From Nocardioides sp. AX2bis (GTDB lineage: Bacteria > Actinomycetota > Actinomycetes > Propionibacteriales > Nocardioidaceae), in contig NZ_LR733215.1 of NCBI RefSeq assembly GCF_902506435.1, positions 1,090,710-1,154,709 on the forward strand: a stretch of DNA of 64,000 bases, written 5' to 3'. The notes beneath the pieces were generated by a model. The model saw only the letters and a list, made by a program, of their open reading frames with translations, had not been told where the DNA came from and searched no databases. The position numbers and the translations under genes were made by a program. Each line of letters starts with the position of its first letter. The stretch's first letter is position 1. Below are positions 43,774 to 52,703 of the stretch, piece after piece.

Positions 43774-44211
43774 ATGAGCGGAGACCCCCGACCTGTTCCC
43801 CGCACGACCCTCGCCCGAGGACCCCGGCGTACGGGCGCGGCCCTGCTCGCGGTCGTACTCCTCGGCGCCCTCGGCGCCTGCGGCGGAGACGCCGACGAGG
43901 CCGCCGACCCGGCCGCCGCGGGCACGCCGTCCCCCTCGGCGCCCTCGTCGTCGGCCGCCGAGGTCCCGGCCGGGACCCCCGACTGCGCCGACGTGTGGTC
44001 GGAGGGGGTCACGATCCCGCGCTCCTACCAGGGGTGCGTCCAGGACGGTGCCCTCGTCGAGGACGACTCCCTGGCCTGCTCCTCCGGCCAACGGCTGATC
44101 ACCTTCGACGACCGTTACTACGGCGTCGCGGGCGGTGACGTCCGCGTGTCGGAGCAGTCCCTGGCCGATGACGCCGACTACGGTTCGTCGGTCAGGTCCT
44201 GCCGCGCCTGA
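43774..44211 (+). CDS. Small lipoprotein of unknown function
   Basis: A 145-residue lipoprotein: basic head, hydrophobic LLAVVLLGALGACGG with lipobox Cys36, a Ser/Pro/Ala linker, and a cysteine-containing domain (DCADVWSEGVTIPRSYQGCVQD, SLACSSGQRLITFDDRYYGVAGG, SVRSCRA) likely held by disulfides outside the cell. No named family recognised. The stop codon forms the loop of a hairpin. Confidence 0.8.
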   Translation: MSGDPRPVPRTTLARGPRRTGAALLAVVLLGALGACGGDADEAADPAAAGTPSPSAPSSSAAEVPAGTPDCADVWSEGVTIPRSYQGCVQDGALVEDDSLACSSGQRLITFDDRYYGVAGGDVRVSEQSLADDADYGSSVRSCRA

Positions 44212-44219
44212 GGCGCGGC
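44201..44219 (+). terminator. Hairpin whose loop is the stop codon
   Basis: GCCGCGCC (44201-44208) and GGCGCGGC (44212-44219) form an 8-bp stem around TGA, the stop of the lipoprotein gene. Confidence 0.5.
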
Positions 44220-44383
44220 GGCGCGGGAACGTGCTTCACGTCCCTGTCGTCGACCTGACGTAGCCTGGCCGGGTCGCGCAGTCCACGGGTTGCGTCGCCA
44301 TGCCCTCCCCGGGGCAGGGCGGGACCGCCACGGCCGGTCGGCACGACCACCCCCCACCACCCATGATCGAGGGGATCCATCCC

Positions 44384-45688
44384 ATGCTCAGGACGCTCGT
44401 CCGAACGCTCGCACTGGTGCTCGCCACCGTGGGGCTCCTGCTGCCGATCGGCTCGGTCTCGACCGCGTCCGCGGCACCCGACAACTTCACCCCCAAGACG
44501 GGTGCCACGTTCAACAGCCCGTTGGGAGGCAGCAGCGAGCGCCGGGAGATCTTCCGCAAGGTGATGCGGTCGATCAACTCCTCGCCCAAGGGCAGCAACA
44601 TCAACATCTTCACCTGGAACTTCCTCACCAGCGAGGGCAAGGACGCCCTCCTGCGCGCCCAGAAGCGCGGCGTGCGCGTGCGGCTGCTGATGGACGACCT
44701 CAACGTGAAGTCGGTCGACAACCCGCCGTTCCGCGCCCTGCGCGCGGGGCTGCAGCGCGGCAACAAGAAGGTGCCCGCCAAGCGCCAGAGCTTCGCCCGG
44801 GTCTGCGACAAGACCTGTCGCGGCGGCGGTGGCGCTGCGCACTCGAAGTTCTACATGTTCTCGAGGTCGGGCAAGGCCCGCAACGTCGTCATCCAGGGAT
44901 CGGCCAACTTCACCCTGGCCTCCACGAACAACCAGTGGAACGACATCTACACCCACGTCGGCAACCAGAAGGTCTATGACTGGGCCGGCCGGATCTTCCA
45001 GCAGGCCGTCCGCGACAAGCGGGCCAAGAAGCCCTACGCCGACCGCAACTTCGGCAACTTCCGCCTGATGATGTTCCCCAACACGGGCAAGAACGTGCCC
45101 GACCCGGTGATGCAGACGCTGAACCGCGTCAAGTGCAAGGGCGCCACGAACACCGCCAGCAACCGCACCCGGATCCGGATCTTCCCCGACGTGATGCGCA
45201 ACCCCCGCGGCAACGCCCTGGCCCGCAAGGTCAAGAGCCTGTGGAACAACGGCTGCGACATCCGCATCGGCTACACCGTGATGGGCATCGACACCGGCAA
45301 GATCCTGCGCTCGGGCGGTGGACGCGGCCCCGTGCCGATGCGCCACATGGTCCAGGACACCAACGGTGACGGCCAGTTCGACAACTACTTCCACATGAAG
45401 TCGATGTCGATCGTCGGCAACTACGGCGGCGACCGCTCCGGCTACGCGCTGCTCAACGGCTCCGCCAACTGGTCCGGCCTGGCCAAGGTCAGCGACGAGA
45501 ACCTGGGCCTCTACCGGAGCAAGGCGACCACGCAGCGCTACCAGGAGCACATGAACTACTGGTACGACCGGTTCTCCGGGCGCGCCCGCCTGGTCTTCGG
45601 CGCCGGTCGCGACGCGGTCTACGAGGACGGCACCCAGGTCAGCCCCGGCGGCGCGGTGGACCCGTTCGCCCGCGTGGCCACGGACTGA
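44384..45688 (+). CDS. Secreted phospholipase D-like protein
   Basis: A 434-residue exported protein with signal peptide LVRTLALVLATVGLLLPIGSVSTASA. Two HKD half-sites are complete: AAHSKFYMFSRSG with GSANFTLAS, and YFHMKSMSIVG with NGSANWSGLA, giving the paired histidines of the PLD superfamily. C-x3-C (VCDKTC) lies before the first HKD. It could hydrolyse phosphodiesters in phospholipids, nucleic acids or teichoic acid-type polymers. ATG 44384 follows GAGGGG by 9 nt. It opens the accessory region. Confidence 0.9.
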   Translation: MLRTLVRTLALVLATVGLLLPIGSVSTASAAPDNFTPKTGATFNSPLGGSSERREIFRKVMRSINSSPKGSNINIFTWNFLTSEGKDALLRAQKRGVRVRLLMDDLNVKSVDNPPFRALRAGLQRGNKKVPAKRQSFARVCDKTCRGGGGAAHSKFYMFSRSGKARNVVIQGSANFTLASTNNQWNDIYTHVGNQKVYDWAGRIFQQAVRDKRAKKPYADRNFGNFRLMMFPNTGKNVPDPVMQTLNRVKCKGATNTASNRTRIRIFPDVMRNPRGNALARKVKSLWNNGCDIRIGYTVMGIDTGKILRSGGGRGPVPMRHMVQDTNGDGQFDNYFHMKSMSIVGNYGGDRSGYALLNGSANWSGLAKVSDENLGLYRSKATTQRYQEHMNYWYDRFSGRARLVFGAGRDAVYEDGTQVSPGGAVDPFARVATD

Positions 45689-45693
45689 CCCAG

Positions 45694-47244
45694 GTGGCAC
45701 CCCTCACCCGGGTCCGTCGGGTCGACGACGACGGGATCGGTCTGCTCACCACGGCCGACCACCCGATCGACGTCTGCCTCGACGGACGCCGGGTGTGGAC
45801 GTTCTGGAGCCTGCGCGACACCGACGGGACCGCCGCGGTGCTGCGCCGCGTGGCCTGGCCGGCGACGCTGGCGCGGCACCTGCACGGCCACGCACGCGTC
45901 GTCCTGCGCGACTCCGCGACCGGGCAGGTCTTCTGGGACCGCGAGCAGCCCCTCGGCGACGCCGGGCAGGACGGCGCCCGGATCGCGGTCCGCAACCCCC
46001 AGGGCGTCGAGCTCGGCATCGACAAGTCCGGCAAGCTGGTCCCCACCTTCGCCGGACGGTCCCGCAGCGACATCGCCAGCCTGGTCGAGGCGACCGCGTC
46101 GGTGATCGAGGCGCTCCAGCAGACCGGCATCGAGCCGTTCCTGGCCTACGGGACGCTTCTGGGTGCCGTGCGCGAGGGGGCGGTGCTCGGTCACGACTCC
46201 GACGCGGACCTCGGCTACGTCAGCACCCACACCGACCCCGTCGACGTCTGCCGCGAGTCCTACGCGGTGCAGCGCGTCCTGAACGCCCAGGGCTGGCGCA
46301 CGACCCGCTACAGCGGCGCCGCGTTCAAGGTCCTGGTCACCGAGGCCGACGTCACCCGTGGTCTCGACGTCTTCGGCGGCTTCCTGGACGGCGGTCGGCT
46401 GCACCTGATGGGGGAGATCGGCGAGCCGTTCGAGCGCAGCTGGATCTTCCCGCTCGGCACCGCCACCCTCGAGGGGCGCGAGATGCCGGTCCCGGCCGAG
46501 CCGGAACGGCTCCTGGCCGCGACGTACGGGCCGGGCTGGCGCGTGCCCGACCCGGCGTTCCAGTTCACCACCCCGGACCGCACCATCCGCGAGCTCGAGG
46601 ACTGGTTCCGGGGGACCCAGCCGATGCTGCGCTTCTGGGAGCGTCGCTCGACCTTCCAGCCGGCTGCCACGCCCCCCGCCCCCTCGGTGCTGGCCAAGCG
46701 GGCCGCGGCGCTGGCGGCGAAGCACGACGCCGAGGTGCTGGACGTAGGTGCCGGCCGCGGCTGGGACAGCCTCTGGATGGCCCGGCAGGGCGTCGCCGTG
46801 CGGTCGCTCGACTACACGCCGCGCGCGCTCGAGCACGTCGCCCGGACCGCCGCCGCGGAGGAGCTCGACCTCGAGGTGCGCCACGTCAACCTGACCGAGC
46901 TCCGCTCCACCCTGGCCGAGGGCGCCCGCCTGGCGCACGACCCACGCCCGCGGGTGGTCGTCGCCCGGCACCTGCTGGACGCGACCTCGGCCTTCGGGCG
47001 CGAGTCCTTCGTCCGCCTGTGCTCGATGGCGCTGCGTGAGGGCGGGTGGCTGCTGGCCGACGTCCACGTGGTGCCGGACGCCGAGCCGGAGCAGCGGGCC
47101 GAGTGGATGGTGGGCCGGGTCGACGTCGACAACGTCGCTACGCTGCTGCGCGGTGCCGGCGCCGTGGACGTCACGATCGAACGGCTGTCCCGCAAGGGCC
47201 GGCCGACCGTCAGAATCCTAGGGAAGTGGGACAGGTGCAGCTGA
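45694..47244 (+). CDS. LicD-like nucleotidyltransferase fused to a SAM methyltransferase
   Basis: A 516-residue cytosolic fusion. Residues about 130-240 match the LicD/FKRP type (FLAYGTLLGAVREGAVLGHDSDADLGY, then GLDVFGGFLDGGRLHLMGEI), enzymes that attach phosphocholine- or phospho-sugar groups to glycans. Residues about 330-515 form a class I methyltransferase with motif I VLDVGAGRGWDSLWMA and RHLLDATSAFGRESFV. The N-terminal 100 residues are beta-rich. The fusion suggests transfer of a group and its methylation on the same glycan. Start GTG 45694. Confidence 0.82.
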   Translation: MAPLTRVRRVDDDGIGLLTTADHPIDVCLDGRRVWTFWSLRDTDGTAAVLRRVAWPATLARHLHGHARVVLRDSATGQVFWDREQPLGDAGQDGARIAVRNPQGVELGIDKSGKLVPTFAGRSRSDIASLVEATASVIEALQQTGIEPFLAYGTLLGAVREGAVLGHDSDADLGYVSTHTDPVDVCRESYAVQRVLNAQGWRTTRYSGAAFKVLVTEADVTRGLDVFGGFLDGGRLHLMGEIGEPFERSWIFPLGTATLEGREMPVPAEPERLLAATYGPGWRVPDPAFQFTTPDRTIRELEDWFRGTQPMLRFWERRSTFQPAATPPAPSVLAKRAAALAAKHDAEVLDVGAGRGWDSLWMARQGVAVRSLDYTPRALEHVARTAAAEELDLEVRHVNLTELRSTLAEGARLAHDPRPRVVVARHLLDATSAFGRESFVRLCSMALREGGWLLADVHVVPDAEPEQRAEWMVGRVDVDNVATLLRGAGAVDVTIERLSRKGRPTVRILGKWDRCS

Positions 47245-47456
47245 AGTCGATGCTCGGGCCGAGCGCGGGCAACGAGGCCGTCCGGAGGCTCGAGGAGCGC
47301 GTCGCCGCGCTCGAGGAGGACCTCGCGGCCCTGCGCCGTCACAACCTGCGGCTCGCCGAGCTCACCGACGTCGTCCAGGAGCTGCTCGTGCCGCTGGCCT
47401 CCCGCGACGAGGCGAGGGTCGCGGGGGCGATCGAGCGCTTCCGGCAGTCGCTGTAG
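47235..47456 (+). CDS. Small coiled-coil protein
   Basis: A 73-residue protein made of one predicted coiled coil: NEAVRRLEERVAALEEDLAALRRHNLRLAELTDVVQELLVPLA with leucine/valine at heptad positions. GTG 47235 overlaps the LicD-methyltransferase stop by 10 nt, so translation is coupled. No enzyme motif. It may scaffold or oligomerise cluster enzymes (inference). Confidence 0.7.
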   Translation: MQLKSMLGPSAGNEAVRRLEERVAALEEDLAALRRHNLRLAELTDVVQELLVPLASRDEARVAGAIERFRQSL

Positions 47457-47493
47457 TGCGCCGCTCGCCGGCACCGGTCCGGGGGCCGCGCTA

Positions 47494-48642
47494 GTGGTCG
47501 ACCGCGTCTTCCTGCACATCGGGCTGCCGAAGACGGCCACCTCGTACCTGCAGACCATCATCTGGTCCCAGCGCGAGGTGCTCCGCGAGCGGGGGCTGGT
47601 CGTGCCGGGCACCGAACGGCGCGACCACCTGTGGGCCTCCCGCGCGGTCCGCGGCGACCTGCGCGACGACGCCCCGGCGCAGCACCGCACCGCCTGGCCG
47701 CGTCTGTGCGCCGAGCTGGCCGACGCGCGGGGGACCGGGCTGGTCAGCCACGAGTTCTTCGCCGCCGCGTCGTCGGACCAGGCGCGGGCGGTCGTGGCGG
47801 CGCTGCCCACCGCCGAGGTGCACGTCGTGGTCACCGCCCGCGAACCGCTCGGGCTCTTCGCGGCCAGCTGGCAGGAGAGCCTGAAGAACGGCGCGACCAC
47901 CCCGATGGCCGACTACGCCCGCACCGAGTCGCCGCGGTCGAGCGCCATCTGGAACTGGCGCACCCTGGACCTGCGGCTCGTGCTGGAGCGCTGGGGCGAG
48001 GCGGTGCCGCCCGAACGCACCCACGTGATCGTGCTCGACCCGGAGGCCGCCCGCGAGGACGTCTGGCACCGTTTCGGATCGGTGGTCGGTCTCGACACCG
48101 ACGGCGTCGACGTGTCCCGGTCGTTCCCGAACTCCTCGATGGGCGTGGCCGAGGCCGAGACGCTGCGCCGGCTCAACGGCGCGCTGGACGGCTTCGGCTC
48201 GGCGTTCGACCGGGGCGTCTGGATCCGGACGTTCCTGGCCGACGAGCGCCTGGTGCCGCGGCGCGGCGACCGCTTCTGGCCGGACCCCGACCAGGTGCAG
48301 GAGTGCCGCGAGCGCGGTGCTGCGGCGATCGCCCACCTGGCCTCCCGCCCCTACGACGTGGTCGGTGACGTCGCGCACCTGCAGGTCCCGCTCGACCTCG
48401 AGCCCCGGCGGCTGACCTCGTCGGTGACGGAGGCCGAGGTCGCCGAGGTGGCCGTGGGCCTGGCCGCCACCCTGCTCGGGGACGTGCGGTCCGCGACCCG
48501 GCAGGCCCGGCAGGCACCCCCGCCGTCCGTCCCCGAGGCTCCGGCCCGGCGTCGCGCTGCTGTCCGTCGGGCAGCACGGGCAGCACGGGCGGCCCGGTCG
48601 CGGGCCGGCGCCTGGCGGCGTCGGCTCAGCCCGGGTCGCTGA
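47494..48642 (+). CDS. Sulfotransferase-like protein, paralogue A
   Basis: A 382-residue P-loop protein. The 5'-phosphosulfate-binding loop HIGLPKTATSYLQ starts at His8; VSHEFFAAAS follows near 85, VVVTAREPLGLFAASWQESLKNG at about 111-133, HVIVLDPEAAREDVWHRF, FPNSSMG and VVGDVAHLQVP complete the pattern shared by the cluster. The tail is strongly basic (RRRAAVRRAARAARAARSRAGAWRRRL). It converges on the GT2-like gene with a 17-nt overlap. PAPS use is inferred from the fold. Confidence 0.82.
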   Translation: MVDRVFLHIGLPKTATSYLQTIIWSQREVLRERGLVVPGTERRDHLWASRAVRGDLRDDAPAQHRTAWPRLCAELADARGTGLVSHEFFAAASSDQARAVVAALPTAEVHVVVTAREPLGLFAASWQESLKNGATTPMADYARTESPRSSAIWNWRTLDLRLVLERWGEAVPPERTHVIVLDPEAAREDVWHRFGSVVGLDTDGVDVSRSFPNSSMGVAEAETLRRLNGALDGFGSAFDRGVWIRTFLADERLVPRRGDRFWPDPDQVQECRERGAAAIAHLASRPYDVVGDVAHLQVPLDLEPRRLTSSVTEAEVAEVAVGLAATLLGDVRSATRQARQAPPPSVPEAPARRRAAVRRAARAARAARSRAGAWRRRLSPGR

Positions 48643-49717
48643 CCGCGCGCGAGCCGCGCAGCAGGCCGCGCACCCGCCCGGCCGGGCCCGGTGGTGCCGT
48701 CTCCTGGCCCGGGGGAGGGGAGCGGCGCTCCTCGACCAGGTAGCCGCGCTTGGGTCCCTCGCGCAGCTCGTCGACGCGCGCGGCCAGCCCGGCCGACTCG
48801 GCCGGTCCCAGCGCGGTCCCGGCCGTACGGGCACCTCCGGCCTCGGGGTCGACCTCCACCAGGAGGCCGAGCTCCCGGAGGGTCGCCACGTCGTCGCGGG
48901 TGGTGAGGTCGTAGACCCGGCGCAGGTAGCGCGCCCGCACCTCGTCGGGGAGGTCGGCGGTGACCAGGGTCGACAGCGCCCGGGCCACCGGGGCGCGTGA
49001 CGCCCGGTAGCGGGCCGGGCCGGCGTGGGCCAGCCGCTCCCACTTGCGGACGAACTCGGCGCCCGAGACGGCGTCGTAGTGCAGCAGCGCCAGCCGGTCG
49101 TCCTCGTGGCGCGGCTGCTGCGTGCCGTCGGGGCCGACCGCGTGGTGGAGGCTGAGGCCGAGGCCCGAGGCGGGGCGCACGCCCGACTTGCCCATGACGT
49201 GGCCGTGGAAGTAGGCCTGGTTGGTCGGCTCGCGCACCACCCCGAGGACCTGCAGGAGGCTGAGCTCGTCCTCGTCGAGCAGTCGCTTGAAGGAGGTGGG
49301 GCGGGTCGCCGGCTCCGGCTCGCTGACCGCCTCGAGCGGCGCCAGCCAGACCGCGTCCCGGTCTGCCGGCACCGCGGCCAGGGCCTCCCCGTCGAGCCGC
49401 GCCACCTCGTCGCCGTCGACGTGGAAGAGCCACTGCGCCCACGGCAGCGCCTCGAGCACGGTGCGCAACCAGTTCACGTTGACCTGCTGGCGGACGTTCA
49501 GGCTGCGCGGTCGGTCGCCCTGCCACCAGCCGCGGCCGGTGGGCAGGCAGGTGACGGCCGGGTGCGCGTCGAGGAAGGCCGCCACCTCGGGCTGGCCCGG
49601 GTCCCGGGGCGCGTCGAGGAAGACGACCATGTGGTCGACGCCCGAGGCGAGGTTGGCGGCGACGAAGAAGCGCACGTTCTCCAGCGAGTCCTTGACCGTG
49701 GAGCCCGTCAGCAGCAT
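48626..49717 (-). CDS. GT2/GT92-like glycosyltransferase
   Basis: A 363-residue protein: MLLTGSTVKDSLENVRFFVAANLASGVDHMVVFLDAP, then RQQVNVNWLRTVLEALPWAQWLFHVDGDEVARLDG, with DGDE as the metal site of glycan-synthase-like GT2 enzymes. Further on, YFHGHVMGKSGVR and LHHAVGPDG could form the acceptor side. The C-terminus carries a short basic tail (GRVRGLLRGSRAV) similar to the neighbouring sulfotransferases. ATG 49717 is preferred because TAGGGT lies 7 nt upstream; GTG 49726 sits inside that hexamer. Confidence 0.72.
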   Translation of the reverse strand: MLLTGSTVKDSLENVRFFVAANLASGVDHMVVFLDAPRDPGQPEVAAFLDAHPAVTCLPTGRGWWQGDRPRSLNVRQQVNVNWLRTVLEALPWAQWLFHVDGDEVARLDGEALAAVPADRDAVWLAPLEAVSEPEPATRPTSFKRLLDEDELSLLQVLGVVREPTNQAYFHGHVMGKSGVRPASGLGLSLHHAVGPDGTQQPRHEDDRLALLHYDAVSGAEFVRKWERLAHAGPARYRASRAPVARALSTLVTADLPDEVRARYLRRVYDLTTRDDVATLRELGLLVEVDPEAGGARTAGTALGPAESAGLAARVDELREGPKRGYLVEERRSPPPGQETAPPGPAGRVRGLLRGSRAVSDPG

Positions 49718-49724
49718 GGCCGTC

Positions 49725-49730
49725 ACCCTA
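49725..49730 (-). promoter_or_regulatory. -10 element of leaderless type
   Basis: TAGGGT on the reverse strand, 7 nt before ATG 49717. Confidence 0.5.
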
Positions 49731-49766
49731 GCGACCGGTCCGCCCGCGGGGCCGAGGACGAGGCTC

Positions 49767-49790
49767 GAGAACTACACGCTTGTAGTTCTC
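49767..49790. promoter_or_regulatory. Perfect 10-bp inverted repeat, candidate operator
   Basis: The left arm GAGAACTACA is exactly complementary to the right arm, around CGCT. It lies 91 nt before the start of the secreted nuclease-like gene and matches the site at 9622-9639 upstream of the amidase. Confidence 0.55.
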
Positions 49791-49881
49791 TCGAAGTCGT
49801 TGTCTGTGTCTCGTGGGGGTGTTGTGATGCGTGGGACGTGACCGGGTCCCGCGGTCCGCCGAGCCGAGGAGCCCCCCGCCC

Positions 49882-51369
49882 ATGTCCTCCCCCCTGCCCT
49901 CACGGGCTGCCCTGACGAGCGCGCGCCCCCGCGTGCGCCGCCTGACGGCGCCGGCCCTCCTGGCCGCCTCCGCCCTGAGCCTGTCGCTGCTCGTGGTCCC
50001 CGCGGGTGCCGTCGCCGACGAGAGCGTCGGCGGCACGCCGCCGGCCCCCCTGATCACGGAGCCGAGCGACCCCGAGGTGCCCGCCGACCCCGAGGTGCCG
50101 GTGGAGCCCGAGGTGCCGGTGGAGCCCGAGGTGCCGGTGGTGCGTCCTGGCACCAGCGACGTCACGATGGTCCAGGCGAACGTCCCGATGCGGCTCGGGC
50201 CGGCGGACTTCGCCTCGGACCTGCGCACCGTCTTCGCCGCGGACCCCGACTTCATCACCTACAACGAGGTGGAGCGCCGCTACGACTCGGTGATCGCGCC
50301 CGGCTCGTACGACGTGTTCCGCAACCCCAAGAACCGCTACACCGCGGCCACCGCGGTGGCCTGGGACACCGAGCGCTGGACCGAGGTGGCCTCCGGCACG
50401 AAGCGGCTGTCGAACTACCGGAAGGTGCCGCCGGGCTGGAACATCCGGCTCGGTCTGCGCTTCGCCAACTGGGTGACCCTGGAGTCGCCGGACGGGCGCC
50501 GGGTGTCGGTCGTCTCCGCGCACCTCGCGCCGATCACCCGGGGGATGCCCGACCTCGTCCGGCCCTCGGCGACCCAGCTGGGCGGACTGGTCCGCACGCT
50601 CGCCCCCCAGGGGCCGGTCCTGGTCGGTGGCGACTTCAACGTCCACTACACCAGCAGCCGCTACCCCCGGGACCTGTTCGACGCCGCACAGATGGTGCCG
50701 ACCTACGACACGATGGGTGGCTACTTCTCCACCGGGGACCACCAGGGCGCGACCATCGACTACCTCTTCAACCGGGGCAACGGCCAGCTCGTGGCCGACC
50801 GTCACTCCAAGAAGGAGCTGAAGTCCGACCACGACGCGGTGTTCGGTGGGTTCTCGTGGCTCACCGACGTGCCGTCCCAGACCACCCAGGTCGTCAGCGA
50901 CCCGTTGGTCAAGGGGGAGCCGCGGCGTCGGGCGGTGCTCGCCCTGCTGCGGACCGTGCGCGACCTCGGCGCCGGCCAGCAGCTCGACCTGGTCACGTCC
51001 GGGCTCGGCCTCCGGGGCGTCTACAAGGAGCTGCGCCGCGCGGTGACCCGCGGGGTGGTCCTGCGGCTCACGACCCGCAGCAAGGAGATGACCGCCCGCG
51101 AGGGCAGGCTGGCCACGGCCGTGGGGGCCCGGGGCGCGACCGGCAGCGAGGTCCGGCGCTGCCGGGAGGCCTGTCTCAAGGCGGTCCGCAAGGCCGGCAT
51201 GCCCCGCACGCTCGTGCTCGTGCGCAGCGCCGGCGGGACGCCCCTGGCCCGGCTGGACATGAACCGCAACCTCAACACCGCGATGCTCCAGCGCCGCACC
51301 ACCGTGGTGACCCGGACCGGGCAGGTCGGACTCGCCGCCGGCGTGCAGCTGGTCGACACCGTCGGCTGA
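49882..51369 (+). CDS. Secreted endonuclease/exonuclease/phosphatase-family protein with a degenerate PLD-like tail
   Basis: A 495-residue exported protein. Signal peptide (ALLAASALSLSLLVVPAGAVA), then a run of DPEVP/VEPEVP repeats, then an EEP-fold domain with its catalytic set: MVQANVP, FITYNEVERR, VVSAHLAP, VGGDFNVH, ATIDYLF and LKSDHDAVFGGF. The last 150 residues (RRRAVLALLRTVRDLGAGQQLDLVTSG, RGVVLRLTTRS, RRCREACLKAV) follow the layout of a PLD half-domain like that of the PLD gene at 44.4 kb, but the HxK site is gone (RTLVLVRSAG). Substrate unknown. ATG 49882 has GAGGAG 10 nt upstream. Confidence 0.82.
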   Translation: MSSPLPSRAALTSARPRVRRLTAPALLAASALSLSLLVVPAGAVADESVGGTPPAPLITEPSDPEVPADPEVPVEPEVPVEPEVPVVRPGTSDVTMVQANVPMRLGPADFASDLRTVFAADPDFITYNEVERRYDSVIAPGSYDVFRNPKNRYTAATAVAWDTERWTEVASGTKRLSNYRKVPPGWNIRLGLRFANWVTLESPDGRRVSVVSAHLAPITRGMPDLVRPSATQLGGLVRTLAPQGPVLVGGDFNVHYTSSRYPRDLFDAAQMVPTYDTMGGYFSTGDHQGATIDYLFNRGNGQLVADRHSKKELKSDHDAVFGGFSWLTDVPSQTTQVVSDPLVKGEPRRRAVLALLRTVRDLGAGQQLDLVTSGLGLRGVYKELRRAVTRGVVLRLTTRSKEMTAREGRLATAVGARGATGSEVRRCREACLKAVRKAGMPRTLVLVRSAGGTPLARLDMNRNLNTAMLQRRTTVVTRTGQVGLAAGVQLVDTVG

Positions 51370-51396
51370 CGGCGCCGGCGGGAGCGGACCGCTGCC

Positions 51397-51427
51397 GCAC
51401 CGGGTGGGGCGTCGCCCCACCCGGTGC
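51397..51427 (+). terminator. Strong hairpin, 14-bp perfect stem
   Basis: GCACCGGGTGGGGC (51397-51410) pairs perfectly with 51414-51427 around GTC. It separates the nuclease-like gene from the next sulfotransferase gene. Confidence 0.75.
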
Positions 51428-51462
51428 AGCAGCGTGCACGGCGATGCCGTAGGAACTCCTCC

Positions 51463-52644
51463 ATGCCCACGAGCCGCCGCCTCTACGTCCACGTCGGGCT
51501 GCAGAAGACCGGGACGTCCTACCTCCAGGGCGTGCTGCGGGCCAACCAGGGCGAGCTCGCCCGTCAGGGCCTCGACCTGGTGCCGGCCGGCACGGGTGAC
51601 TCCTTCGAGCTGATGCTGCAGGTCCGTGGGCGCTACAACCCGCAGCGCGACCCGGCCTCGGTGGCCGACGCGCTCGAGCGGTTCGAGACGACCCTGGCCG
51701 CGGCGCCGGGCCCCCGTGCCCTGCTGAGCCAGGAGTCGCTGGCGGCTGCCACGCCCCGCCAGGCCGCCCGGCTCCTCGCGGCCGCGGGCGGGCGTGAGGT
51801 GCACGTCGTGCTGACGGTCCGCGACCTCGGCCGGTCCCTGCCGTCGCTGTGGCAGCAGGAGCTGAAGGCGGGCCACGACGTCGGCTACCGGCGCTACCTG
51901 CGCCGGCTCCGCACGTCCCAGCAGCGGGGCCGCACGGGCCACCCCTGGATCCAGCTGGACGCCGCCGCGGTGGTCGCCCGCTGGTCCGAGGTGGTGCCCG
52001 CCGACCGGATCCACGTGGTCACCGTGCCGCCCCCGGGCAGCCCGCCCACCCTGCTGCTCGAGCGCCTGAGCCGGGTCCTCGACCTCGACGCCTCCCGCCT
52101 CGACGCCGGGCTGGAGGCCAGCAACTCCAGCCTGGGCCGGGTCCAGGCCGAGCTCCTGCGGCGGGTGAACGCGGGACTGCCGGAGGAGCTGCGGCGGCGT
52201 CAGGTCTACGGCGACGTCGGCAAGCGCTTCCTGGCCGCCCGCGTGCTCGCCGCGCAGGAGGGACGCCGGATCCTGGTGCCCGAGGAGCTCCGGGCGTGGT
52301 GCGAGGAGACCACCGCGGCCCAGGTCGCCGCGCTGGTCGCCGCGGGCTGCCGGGTCGAGGGTGACCTCGAGGACCTGCGCTGCCGACCGGAGTCCTTCGA
52401 CGTCTCCGACGCCACCCCGTCGGAGAAGGAGGTCGCGGCCGCTGCGGTCGCCGCGCTCGTCGACGTCCTGGTACGCCGGGCCGCCGGCCGGGGCACGTCG
52501 GCCGGGCGGAGCGCCGGGCGCCGCGCCCCCGGCGCTGCGGGAGGGAACGCGGCCGGGTCGAGGAGGAGCAGCCCGGTGCGGGCCCTCCGACGACGGGCCC
52601 GTCGCCTCGTCGCCAGGCCCGGCCGGTCGGGCGAGTCGCGCTGA
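51463..52644 (+). CDS. Sulfotransferase-like protein, paralogue B
   Basis: A 393-residue member of the cluster family: HVGLQKTGTSYLQ from His10, LLSQESLAAAT, VVLTVRDLGRSLPSLWQQELKAG from about 115, HVVTVPPPGSPPTLLLERL, SNSSLGRVQAELLRRVN and CRVEGDLEDLRCRP. The tail PVRALRRRARRLVARPGR is basic. ATG 51463 is chosen because the upstream extension (MQQRARRCRR...) overlaps the terminator region. Confidence 0.82.
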   Translation: MPTSRRLYVHVGLQKTGTSYLQGVLRANQGELARQGLDLVPAGTGDSFELMLQVRGRYNPQRDPASVADALERFETTLAAAPGPRALLSQESLAAATPRQAARLLAAAGGREVHVVLTVRDLGRSLPSLWQQELKAGHDVGYRRYLRRLRTSQQRGRTGHPWIQLDAAAVVARWSEVVPADRIHVVTVPPPGSPPTLLLERLSRVLDLDASRLDAGLEASNSSLGRVQAELLRRVNAGLPEELRRRQVYGDVGKRFLAARVLAAQEGRRILVPEELRAWCEETTAAQVAALVAAGCRVEGDLEDLRCRPESFDVSDATPSEKEVAAAAVAALVDVLVRRAAGRGTSAGRSAGRRAPGAAGGNAAGSRRSSPVRALRRRARRLVARPGRSGESR

Positions 52645-52703
52645 CGGCACCCCGCGGCCCTAGTCTGTCGTGCGACAGCAGCCCGGCAGCGGAGGGGACC
52701 GGC

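Noticed and set aside
49831-49881. Earlier start for the EEP protein at 49831
   Set aside because: The extra residues (MGRDRVPRSAEPRS) precede the ribosome-binding site and would spoil the signal peptide; ATG 49882 has GAGGAG at 10 nt.
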